The position numbers and the translations under genes are program-made. Below, one piece after another: positions 6,644 through 13,314 of a stretch of 13,314 nt of DNA (the first letter of the stretch is position 1; every line of letters starts with the position of its first letter). This DNA is from Candidatus Poseidoniales archaeon (GTDB lineage: Archaea > Thermoplasmatota > Poseidoniia > Poseidoniales > Poseidoniaceae). Location: the NCBI GenBank assembly GCA_003602665.1, contig QQSG01000036.1, forward strand, positions 4,893-18,206, written 5' to 3'. The notes beneath the pieces were generated by a model. It ran no database searches and was not told the origin of the DNA. It worked only from the letters and a program-made list of their open reading frames with translations.

Positions 6644-6847
6644 TCAAAAGTTCTCGCGCTCTTTCTTTTCTGCCTGGAGAATACCCAACCAGTACTTCTT
6701 AGCGTTGTCACGGTTGAGTGGTCGACGCATTTGTCGAACGTGCTCTAGGATGTATTGTCGAAATTTAAGAGCCTTAGTACGGTTCACTCCTTTTGGCGTG
6801 ATTCCTTCCCAAAGTCTGTCGAATTGTAATTCTTTGTCGTCCATCAT
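6644..6847 (-). CDS. Small basic protein of unknown function
   Basis: Sixty-seven residues with no family I recognise. It is basic (16 Lys/Arg against 10 Asp/Glu), predicted mostly helical, with no membrane segment, no cysteine and no signal peptide. It starts MMDDKELQFDRLWEG and has a KALKFRQYILEHVRQMRR helix in the middle. The frame is supported by GAGGT six bases before ATG 6847; a second ATG follows at once (6844). It lies between the HEAT-repeat gene (50-base gap) and the RNA helicase (60-base gap), all in one direction, so the three may be cotranscribed. The charge and neighbourhood would suit a nucleic-acid or ribosome-associated helper, but this is a guess. An antisense frame across the same bases is much less convincing because it runs through the helicase leader. 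Confidence 0.6.
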   Translation of the reverse strand: MMDDKELQFDRLWEGITPKGVNRTKALKFRQYILEHVRQMRRPLNRDNAKKYWLGILQAEKKERENF

Positions 6848-6897
6848 GTGATGACCTCGATGGCCAACCGACTCAACACCCCCTCATAACCATGTCG

Positions 6898-8112
6898 TTA
6901 TGGGTCTTGAGACAAATCATCCTTTGATTCGAGTTGAGGGGGGAGATCTAAGGGCGCAGATTCTAAGCCAACAGCTTGTCCTTGAGCTTGGGCAACTTCC
7001 CGTTCCAAGGCAGGGACTGGTAATGCAGGAGCAAGGAAGGTATTCTTCTGAGCCTCGGTGCCTTCGATTGAAGCATCAAATGTGTATTCATTGAGCATCT
7101 TCTTGAGGCCATCATCGGTTTCCGTTTGAAGTAACTCTGTAGCGATAAGTCGCAACTTGTCCTCCACGAGAAGCATGGGGAGCATCTCAATACATGATCG
7201 ACGAACATCGACATTAGCATGACGAGTTCCATTCATAATCAAAGTACGTGCACGTGAATCATCAGTATCCATGGAACGTATAGCTCTCAACGCATTGTTA
7301 CGTACTTTCGCATCAGCATCGAGGATTGCACGTTCGGTGAGCATTATGGCAATACGAGGTTCCTTTTTTGACAATGATGCTAGAGTTCCAGAGGCATTCC
7401 TGCGAACATCAGGATCAGCATCGTTGAGGGCCCATGAAATCAAGTCCCAGCCCATGGCTCCAGCTCTCTGAACAATGTTCCGTAACAATTTCGAGGCTCT
7501 TCTTCGAAGCACAACATCATCGACCAAAAGCAATTCATCGATGTGATCGCATGCAACTTCAGGCCATGTTTCAGTAAGACCCTTCAAACCTCTCCAGGCA
7601 GGCTCGCTTCGAACCTGTAGCGGTGAGCGAAGTTCTTGTGCGAGTGAACTATCAATACCAGAGGGGAACGTTGGTGCTGAATCTTCAAGACATTGACTCG
7701 CAGCTCTTCGTACATTTGCATCATCATCATCAAGCAGAACGGAAAGCCAATCAAACAATTCATCAGAACGTTGTTCGCCAACGATTGGCAGAACCTCGAG
7801 TGCTGCGATTTGTATGTTCGGTTCATCTGACTCCAGTGCCTTGAGTAGGCAAGCGTGGGCCCTATCAGCCCAAACACCCTTCAATCTACCCAGACCTCTG
7901 ATGCCATCTTCTCGAGGCAGCATGTATCGACGGCCGCCCCAATCGACCTGAAGTTGTGAAATTTCTCCATTTGCAAGTGCAAGAATATCTTTTCTCGAAC
8001 ATTCCTGCCAAGGACCAGTGACCTGTTTTTTGGTGCCTTTCTTACGTTGCTGACGCCCTGTAGCAATAGGAAGCCCCGTACGAGGGTCGCGTGCAACGTA
8101 GTCTTTTGCCAT
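6898..8112 (-). CDS. HEAT-repeat protein of unknown function
   Basis: 404 residues. The N-terminal 40 residues are basic (RQQRKKGTKKQ) and probably unstructured. Residues 41-80 form a small leading domain with a WGGRRYMLPREDG turn. From about 84 to 330 come helical HEAT or PBS-lyase-type repeats with the usual D-x-x-V-R-R-x-A-S pattern: SDEPNIQIAAL (95-105), DDDANVRRAAS (129-139), VDDVVLRRRAS (197-207), DADPDVRRNAS (231-241), DADAKVRNNAL (265-275) and HANVDVRRSCI (298-308). The last 60 residues are Pro/Ala/Glu/Gln-rich and low in complexity. Such solenoids act as protein-binding scaffolds; no catalytic residues are visible. No membrane segment. There is no good Shine-Dalgarno before ATG 8112, and a TATA-like ATATGA/TCATAT lies about 33 bases upstream, so a short-leader or leaderless transcript is possible. 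It reads toward the small basic protein and helicase. Confidence 0.8.
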   Translation of the reverse strand: MAKDYVARDPRTGLPIATGRQQRKKGTKKQVTGPWQECSRKDILALANGEISQLQVDWGGRRYMLPREDGIRGLGRLKGVWADRAHACLLKALESDEPNIQIAALEVLPIVGEQRSDELFDWLSVLLDDDDANVRRAASQCLEDSAPTFPSGIDSSLAQELRSPLQVRSEPAWRGLKGLTETWPEVACDHIDELLLVDDVVLRRRASKLLRNIVQRAGAMGWDLISWALNDADPDVRRNASGTLASLSKKEPRIAIMLTERAILDADAKVRNNALRAIRSMDTDDSRARTLIMNGTRHANVDVRRSCIEMLPMLLVEDKLRLIATELLQTETDDGLKKMLNEYTFDASIEGTEAQKNTFLAPALPVPALEREVAQAQGQAVGLESAPLDLPPQLESKDDLSQDP

Positions 8113-8218
8113 ACACCAATCGAGAGTTGCACTCGCTCAGGAGATATGAACTTTCACAATACACGGGTCTGTCCAAAGACTGGTAATGCTCAAGAATGTG
8201 ATGAAACACAGAGGTACT
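8113..8218. promoter_or_regulatory. Divergent promoter region between HEAT-repeat and kelch surface-protein genes
   Basis: The only divergent gap in the right half. It contains the TATA-like patch GATATGAA (8143-8150) and an imperfect dyad GAGT-TGC-ACTC (8124-8134) between that patch and the HEAT-protein start, a position where an archaeal repressor could bind. Close to the kelch gene, GAGGT at 8211-8215 precedes ATG 8219 by three bases and favours that start over ATG 8186. The dyad is short and may be chance. Confidence 0.3.
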
Positions 8219-11200
8219 ATGAGGAAAGGTAAGATTGTACTTCATTTCGTCATAACGGGATTTATCCTGCTGGGAACAATCCAACCTAACCCATCATTGT
8301 TCGGAACACTGAACTCCGAAGTACAGCCTGCTGGTGGCGAAGAAACCACGTTTAGCGACCCTGGATTTCTTCTCAATAAAGTAGCACGTAACGCAAGTAT
8401 CTCTGAACTAGAACTTGTACGCCCTGAGATAACATGGTCACCAACGACTGGAGGAGGCCTTTTGATTACGAGAGCACATGGTTGCATGGCACACGATACA
8501 ACGAATGATCTTGTTTACCTTATGGGAGGGAGAACAGATCCTGACCCTCAGCAACAAAACGATGAGGCTGCTACGAATTTGATTGAGATATTCAATATTT
8601 CAACAGAGACATGGAGTCTCTCTTCATCCAGTATGCCAAACAGCCAACAATACCACGAATGTGTACAAGTTAACGACAAGGTGTACTCTATCGGAGATTG
8701 GTATCCTGGTTCAAATCCTGCCCAGAAATCAACTGGACAGATGCAAGTGTATGATATCCTAACGGATTCATGGAGCACAACACCACCAGCAATGCCTGCA
8801 ACGAAAGAAGTGGGCAATTTTGGAATGGCCGCAATTGGGTCCAAAATCTACATTGCAGGCGGTGTACAAAACGCCTCAGCCAATGATGCGACAGACCGAT
8901 TATTGGAATACGATACGCTTACAGGATTATGGACTGAACTGGCGAATATGTCTTACAAGCGATTTGCTTTTCCGTTAATAGAATACCACGGGAAACTCTA
9001 CGCTATTGGTGGTTTGGAAGGACCCTATTCATGGGCAGAACAACCTGTCCACAACACATCCGAAGTCTATGATCCAGCAACTGATACATGGTCAAATCTT
9101 CCGAATATGTCCTTCCACATGTTTGGAATGGCATCATCTGTCCATAACGATGAGATCGTACTCATCGGCGGTCATGATAAGAATGCTAAATCAAAGGAAA
9201 CCTGGGGATATGTACCTGAATCCAACGAATGGCGTCGTCATGATGACCTTTCGATTGACGTGTTCGACTTAGCCGCAATTGATGTGGATGGATTAACTGT
9301 CTTTGCTGGCGGCGACATCTCAGGTTCACCTTATTTCTCTTCGTGGGGGATTTTCTATTTGGATGAAACTGAAATCGCTCCCAGAATAAACAATCATACT
9401 GGTTGGATCTCATCTCCAGTAAACGTCCTCTCGAGCACTGAACATGGTTCGGGTTCACTCATGTGGATGAGCTTAGCAGGAACTGAGTCTCCTGGTACAA
9501 CATTAGGACTTCAGTATAGAATTTCGAACTCAGAATCAGGCCTGGCTGGTGCAACATGGAAACCAGTCGACACGAGCAATCCTGCAAACCTCGCCCTTCT
9601 CGGTATTGGAAACCATTCGCTTTCAGCAATCGCTGCAAGTGATAACGGCCTCATGGAATACAGAATACAGATGTTCACCGAAGAAGTTCAGGATTGGATT
9701 ATACCAGATTTAGATTCAGTAAAATGGGGGGCGGAAGAAGCGGCATTTGCTCTAGATAATCCAGTTGCGATTCAACCAAATGCACCACAACTCACATTTT
9801 CGACGTATCACTCAGCCATGGAAGACCAACTCACATCACCTGCAGTGTTTGAATTTGCAATGATTAAAGCAACTGAGGAAGGTTTCTTTTATCCAAATGC
9901 TGAATGGACAACAATTCGATTATCCTCTGATGGATCAATTACAGATGTAAGTGACACAGACGGTTTGTTGAAAACTAATGCAATAACGATGATGACACCG
10001 ACCAATGGTGTTCAAACAGTTAACTGGGCTCTGTCCTTCAATGATATGGATTCTGACAAAGTCCTCATTCGTACATCAACAGAAGGCGTGGCAGCCTCAA
10101 CATACACTCATCCAGTACCTGTCGACATTGACCGTACTGTTTCGGTATACATGAATGAAATAACATCGAATTTTTCAACTCAAGGAGATCAATCAATCGA
10201 GGCTGATGAAGTCATTATTGGAGGGTCGACCCTCACTGTATCCGTAGATCATGGATATACAACCAGTGGACTTCGACCACTGTCGAACAACATCAAGGTT
10301 CGAGTAAACATTGACATCGCTGGAGAAACACCCGGTGATGTGAACCAACCAATCGCTTGGTACAATACCTCAACATCCTATGTAAATCTTAACAGCAATC
10401 AACCAACAGAGTTCATAAATACCCTTCCATCCAACATATCAGGAATTACTTACATAACAATCGAGGCCCAAACAATTGATGCTATAACTCTGCAGACCGA
10501 TGCTCAAGTATCCTCATTCACATTGGATTCCTTTGCCCCGATTCTTGTGACAACATCACCGATTCCTGAATCTTACCTCAATATTGAACAAAACCGTAGT
10601 ATCGAAATAAACGTATACGACATAGCTGGGTTCAACGAAGAGGCAATAGAAACATGGGCATGGATGAAAGGTGTTCATGATTCGAACTTGAATGGTCTTT
10701 CAGAAGTAAGTGAACGAATCAGTGTTCCAAACAATGTCGTTAATACAGGTGCATCGTGGCAAATTACGTTCAATCTTAACGAATCAGGAAACCAAGAAGG
10801 AGATGCAATTCAAATTTACCTCGAGGGAACCGACAAGGATGGCCGTTCGATCGAAACAGACGGTACTGGACAAGGCCATTTGTATTGGACAAGTCGTTTA
10901 CCTACCAAGGCGGATATCGTGTCCGTAGAGGAACGATATCCAACAGAAAGCGGCATTCCACAACTTCTGCAACCGACAAAATATGCCGGATGGAACGTTG
11001 TGGTTCAAGATGGGAACGGATTAAGTGATTTGAATACAGTTCGCCTTTCTCTTGGAGGTGACGATGACCTTGGAATCCTCTTTAGAATAAACGAAGGCTG
11101 TTCAGCTATTGATGCAAGACTCACGGTTACAGACGCATGTATTGGGACAATAATAGGAGATGAACTCCATATCCAATTCGACTTTGAGGTCATGTGGGAT

Positions 11201-12814
11201 CTAACTTCCAACGGGATAAATGTTGGACTTCTTGAAATTCGAACGTATGATACAGATGGATTCATGTTCCATAATGAGAACTCTGCTTGGACTTTTGATC
11301 GCAATATTGACATTACAATCAATTCTATAAAAGATATTACTGGGGCTTCAACTGCGGAAAGTATTACCTCAGATTCCATCCTCGTAGCAAATGATTTCAT
11401 TGAAATTCAAGGAACCGTTTATCATTCTAATACCAATGAACCATACACAGGTTCCATTGCTTTACGATGGGATGGTATGTTTCAGGTTTCATCATGGACA
11501 GGAGGGAAATCAATCCAGGTTTCAAATGGAGCCTTTACAACAACCTTCCAAGTTCCTGAATCAAGTGGAACTATCTACGATGCTCAACTTGAATTGTGGG
11601 ATCCTATTGAAGTCGATAAATTCCTAACTTTCAATTTCCCAGATATCACGATTGATGGTGATGCACCACTCCTGCTCGATACCACCCTCAATCCAGTTTC
11701 AAGATACCATCTCAACAATGTCGAAATTGGTGCAAACATTGAGGAGCCACAACTTTGGTCAGGAAATTTATCTGTAACTTGTCAGATACGGTCAACTACC
11801 GTGAACTGGGAACCAATTGTCATGATACGAGAACCAATCAGTGTCTTCGATGGAAGAACCCTCTTTTCATTTAGATTCAATTTCTCAGAATCTGGGCAAC
11901 CCGCAAATCTCGGATCGCAAGCCACATTAAATTGCTGGGCAATAGGTTCTGATGATGCTGGTTGGCAGTTGATTGCCCAAAGTTCCAATTCTGAAGAAAC
12001 CCCTTGGATTTCACTCCCGCTGACTTCAGAAGGTCCTGATTTGCAAGTTACGAAAGTATCCTTTGATGCAGATTTCATCGAGGGGGAGGACGTCACTGCT
12101 ACAATTCAATTGTTTAATTCAGGGGAGCGAATTACTGACTCGTTCAACGTGAGTGTCTTCGTAATCAACGATCAGGGAAGTGAACTTGTGGCTTTGAAAC
12201 AATTTGATGGCCTCGATACCTCTGAATCGACAAACATGCGTGCAAAATTCACAACCCCAACATCAAATTGGAATCTTGAAGTTATTATCGATTCGAATAA
12301 TTCGATTGCTGAGTTAAATGAAGAGAATAACATTTGGAATAAGGGCTATTCATCATCGGAGGAGGGAATGTCTGCTCTTGTCATTATCGGTTCTGCTTCC
12401 GGTGTATTTGTGATTATTCTCGGAATTGTGTTGCTCTTATATCAAAGAAGAAAGATTCCGACCCAAGAAGAATTCCAGGAGGCAGAAGTCCCTGAGGCAC
12501 CACCAGAAAAGAAAAAGGGTCCAACAAACGTTTCTTCTGCAAGTACATCCTCAACAAAGAAAGGCCCACCACCGCCTAAAAAGAAGGTACCCGAGATCTC
12601 AACACAATCTCCAGCAGAGCAAGCTGCTGCCTCTTTTGCTGCACTCGATAGCCTCACTCAAAGTGATGTGAAAACTCCCGAAAGAGTCGCTACTTGGAAT
12701 GATTTACCAAGTGGAGGCGAGTACGATTATACCGCAGATGGCACATTCTATGATGGACCTGGATGCGGTCGTTGGAAACTGGTGGAAGACGGTCAATTTG
12801 AGAAAGTCAAGTAA
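8219..12814 (+). CDS. Giant secreted kelch-propeller / CARDB surface protein with membrane anchor and cytoplasmic tail
   Basis: About 1531 residues from ATG 8219, chosen for the GAGGT site and the compact signal peptide MRKGKIVLHFVITGFILLG; ATG 8186 would add 11 residues. Six kelch repeats follow (about 85-385). The glycine pairs sit in YLMGG, YIAGG, YAIGG, VLIGG and VFAGG (SIGD in repeat 2), and the repeat tryptophans at 132, 185, 238, 291 and 338 are nearly evenly spaced, giving a six-blade beta-propeller. A long, beta-rich, sequon-rich region without clear family matches spans about 390-1270. A CARDB domain (about 1272-1383, PDLQVTKVSF...ELNEENN) sits just outside a single helix (1386-1408), then QRRK. 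The 120-residue tail is Lys/Pro-rich (KKGPPPPKKK) and ends in a 39-residue Trp/Gly/Tyr-rich module. Outside it probably binds glycans or other surface proteins. No catalytic residues seen. Eleven bases separate it from the DUF2240-like gene. Confidence 0.88.
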   Translation: MRKGKIVLHFVITGFILLGTIQPNPSLFGTLNSEVQPAGGEETTFSDPGFLLNKVARNASISELELVRPEITWSPTTGGGLLITRAHGCMAHDTTNDLVYLMGGRTDPDPQQQNDEAATNLIEIFNISTETWSLSSSSMPNSQQYHECVQVNDKVYSIGDWYPGSNPAQKSTGQMQVYDILTDSWSTTPPAMPATKEVGNFGMAAIGSKIYIAGGVQNASANDATDRLLEYDTLTGLWTELANMSYKRFAFPLIEYHGKLYAIGGLEGPYSWAEQPVHNTSEVYDPATDTWSNLPNMSFHMFGMASSVHNDEIVLIGGHDKNAKSKETWGYVPESNEWRRHDDLSIDVFDLAAIDVDGLTVFAGGDISGSPYFSSWGIFYLDETEIAPRINNHTGWISSPVNVLSSTEHGSGSLMWMSLAGTESPGTTLGLQYRISNSESGLAGATWKPVDTSNPANLALLGIGNHSLSAIAASDNGLMEYRIQMFTEEVQDWIIPDLDSVKWGAEEAAFALDNPVAIQPNAPQLTFSTYHSAMEDQLTSPAVFEFAMIKATEEGFFYPNAEWTTIRLSSDGSITDVSDTDGLLKTNAITMMTPTNGVQTVNWALSFNDMDSDKVLIRTSTEGVAASTYTHPVPVDIDRTVSVYMNEITSNFSTQGDQSIEADEVIIGGSTLTVSVDHGYTTSGLRPLSNNIKVRVNIDIAGETPGDVNQPIAWYNTSTSYVNLNSNQPTEFINTLPSNISGITYITIEAQTIDAITLQTDAQVSSFTLDSFAPILVTTSPIPESYLNIEQNRSIEINVYDIAGFNEEAIETWAWMKGVHDSNLNGLSEVSERISVPNNVVNTGASWQITFNLNESGNQEGDAIQIYLEGTDKDGRSIETDGTGQGHLYWTSRLPTKADIVSVEERYPTESGIPQLLQPTKYAGWNVVVQDGNGLSDLNTVRLSLGGDDDLGILFRINEGCSAIDARLTVTDACIGTIIGDELHIQFDFEVMWDLTSNGINVGLLEIRTYDTDGFMFHNENSAWTFDRNIDITINSIKDITGASTAESITSDSILVANDFIEIQGTVYHSNTNEPYTGSIALRWDGMFQVSSWTGGKSIQVSNGAFTTTFQVPESSGTIYDAQLELWDPIEVDKFLTFNFPDITIDGDAPLLLDTTLNPVSRYHLNNVEIGANIEEPQLWSGNLSVTCQIRSTTVNWEPIVMIREPISVFDGRTLFSFRFNFSESGQPANLGSQATLNCWAIGSDDAGWQLIAQSSNSEETPWISLPLTSEGPDLQVTKVSFDADFIEGEDVTATIQLFNSGERITDSFNVSVFVINDQGSELVALKQFDGLDTSESTNMRAKFTTPTSNWNLEVIIDSNNSIAELNEENNIWNKGYSSSEEGMSALVIIGSASGVFVIILGIVLLLYQRRKIPTQEEFQEAEVPEAPPEKKKGPTNVSSASTSSTKKGPPPPKKKVPEISTQSPAEQAAASFAALDSLTQSDVKTPERVATWNDLPSGGEYDYTADGTFYDGPGCGRWKLVEDGQFEKVK

Positions 12815-12815
12815 A

Positions 12816-12820
12816 GGTGA
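12816..12820 (+). promoter_or_regulatory. Ribosome binding site of the DUF2240-like gene
   Basis: GGTGA, five bases before ATG 12826 and immediately after the TAA of the kelch gene. This supports both the start and cotranscription. Confidence 0.7.
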
Positions 12821-12825
12821 AATAA

Positions 12826-13314
12826 ATGAGCGCTGAAAACGAAGATATCAAACGGGTACTCGCCCTTTGTTTTCGTGGACAAGAAACGCTCGATGCCCTT
12901 GATTTAGAACGAATGCTTTCCTTTGACATGGGCTGGCTTACACCGGACCAAGCAACAGAGGCAGTACAAGCCTTGATTCGAACTGGTTGGTTGACAGGAG
13001 ACGAAGAACATCTTTCTCCAGTGGATGAATTCCAAGATGCTGTTACACCGCTTGGTTGGCATCCACGGCCAGAACGCCTCTACACGCCAATCGCTTACAC
13101 AGAGGAATCTGCTGATTCTCCAGCAGTTGAACAAACCCCCGCTAAGGCTCCAAAGGTTGAACAAAAGAAATCAATACCAAACTTACAGACTTCTGACGAT
13201 GATCCACGGGCTCGAACAACCAAGCGATTATTGAAATTCATAGCCCGTTCATCTGGACTTTCTTCTGAGGAAGTTCAACGCAGAGCAGCAAGGAAACAAC
13301 GAGCATTGCAGCAT
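12826..13314 (+). CDS. DUF2240-like archaeal protein (3' end cut off by window)
   Basis: The frame opens at ATG 12826 and is still open after 163 codons at the window edge. The first 85 residues match the pattern I know for the archaeal DUF2240 family: IKRVLALCFRG at the N-terminus, LDLERMLSFDMGWLTPDQA, a second helix ending in GWLTGDEEHLSP, and VTPLGWHPRPE. The arrangement suggests a winged-helix-like fold. A Pro/Lys/Glu-rich linker (about 90-125) leads to a basic helical C-terminal part (RARTTKRLLKFIARSSGL...EEVQRRAARKQ) that continues past the window. The family is uncharacterised; nucleic-acid binding is plausible from the fold and the basic helices but unproven. It has no signal peptide or membrane segment. 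It is cotranscribed with the kelch surface-protein gene. Confidence 0.75.
   Translation, partial: MSAENEDIKRVLALCFRGQETLDALDLERMLSFDMGWLTPDQATEAVQALIRTGWLTGDEEHLSPVDEFQDAVTPLGWHPRPERLYTPIAYTEESADSPAVEQTPAKAPKVEQKKSIPNLQTSDDDPRARTTKRLLKFIARSSGLSSEEVQRRAARKQRALQH

Noticed and set aside
6534..6851. Plus-strand 105-codon frame opposite the small basic protein and helicase start
   Set aside because: It crosses the helicase start, its leader and the small gene on the other strand, and has no ribosome binding site and no recognisable fold; it is a shadow.
11005..11400. Minus-strand 131-codon frame within the kelch protein gene
   Set aside because: Antisense to a continuous 1531-codon gene with clear domains; no supporting start signal or homology.
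8219..12814. The giant kelch protein as a fusion or assembly artefact
   Set aside because: The frame is unbroken from signal peptide to stop, codon use looks even by eye, and the order secretion signal, propeller, beta-rich regions, CARDB, membrane anchor is coherent.

Overview
The window looks like a chromosomal piece of a marine archaeon, most likely a Marine Group II / Candidatus Poseidoniales-type euryarchaeote. This is an inference from several features: large secreted, membrane-anchored proteins with kelch and CARDB domains; an archaeosortase-family membrane protease; a DUF2240-like protein (an archaeal family); ribosome binding sites of the GGTGA / GAGGT type; moderate G+C; and a few bacterial-looking metabolic genes (RibA, TusA, a glutathione S-transferase). 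No mobile element, CRISPR array or rRNA is visible. Gene density is very high and there is no gene-free stretch longer than about 110 bases.

Left part (1-4011, minus strand apart from the tRNA): transcription reads tusA-like, then ribA (TAATG junction), then, past a gap, a CARDB-containing surface protein, then a GST-family protein (8-base overlap) that runs off the left edge. A tRNA-His(GTG) gene lies on the opposite strand in the gap between ribA and the surface protein, one base from the ribA stop codon.

Middle (4012-8112): the archaeosortase gene diverges from tusA and converges with a DEAD-box RNA helicase gene with no bases between the two stop codons. The helicase follows, in the same minus-strand direction, a small basic protein and a HEAT-repeat protein. 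The 60-base gap before the helicase start is filled by overlapping inverted repeats that reach the ribosome binding site. This is the most unusual non-coding structure in the window.

Right part (8113-13314, plus strand): a gene of about 1530 codons encodes a secreted six-blade kelch propeller, long beta-rich regions, a CARDB domain, one membrane anchor and a cytoplasmic tail ending in a compact Trp/Gly/Tyr-rich module. Eleven bases later starts a DUF2240-like gene that runs off the right edge.

Three threads recur: cell-surface architecture (two CARDB proteins and an archaeosortase), RNA metabolism (helicase with its structured leader, and a small basic protein), and flavin/sulfur/thiol chemistry (RibA, TusA-like, GST-like). 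I see no obvious defence system or integrated element.
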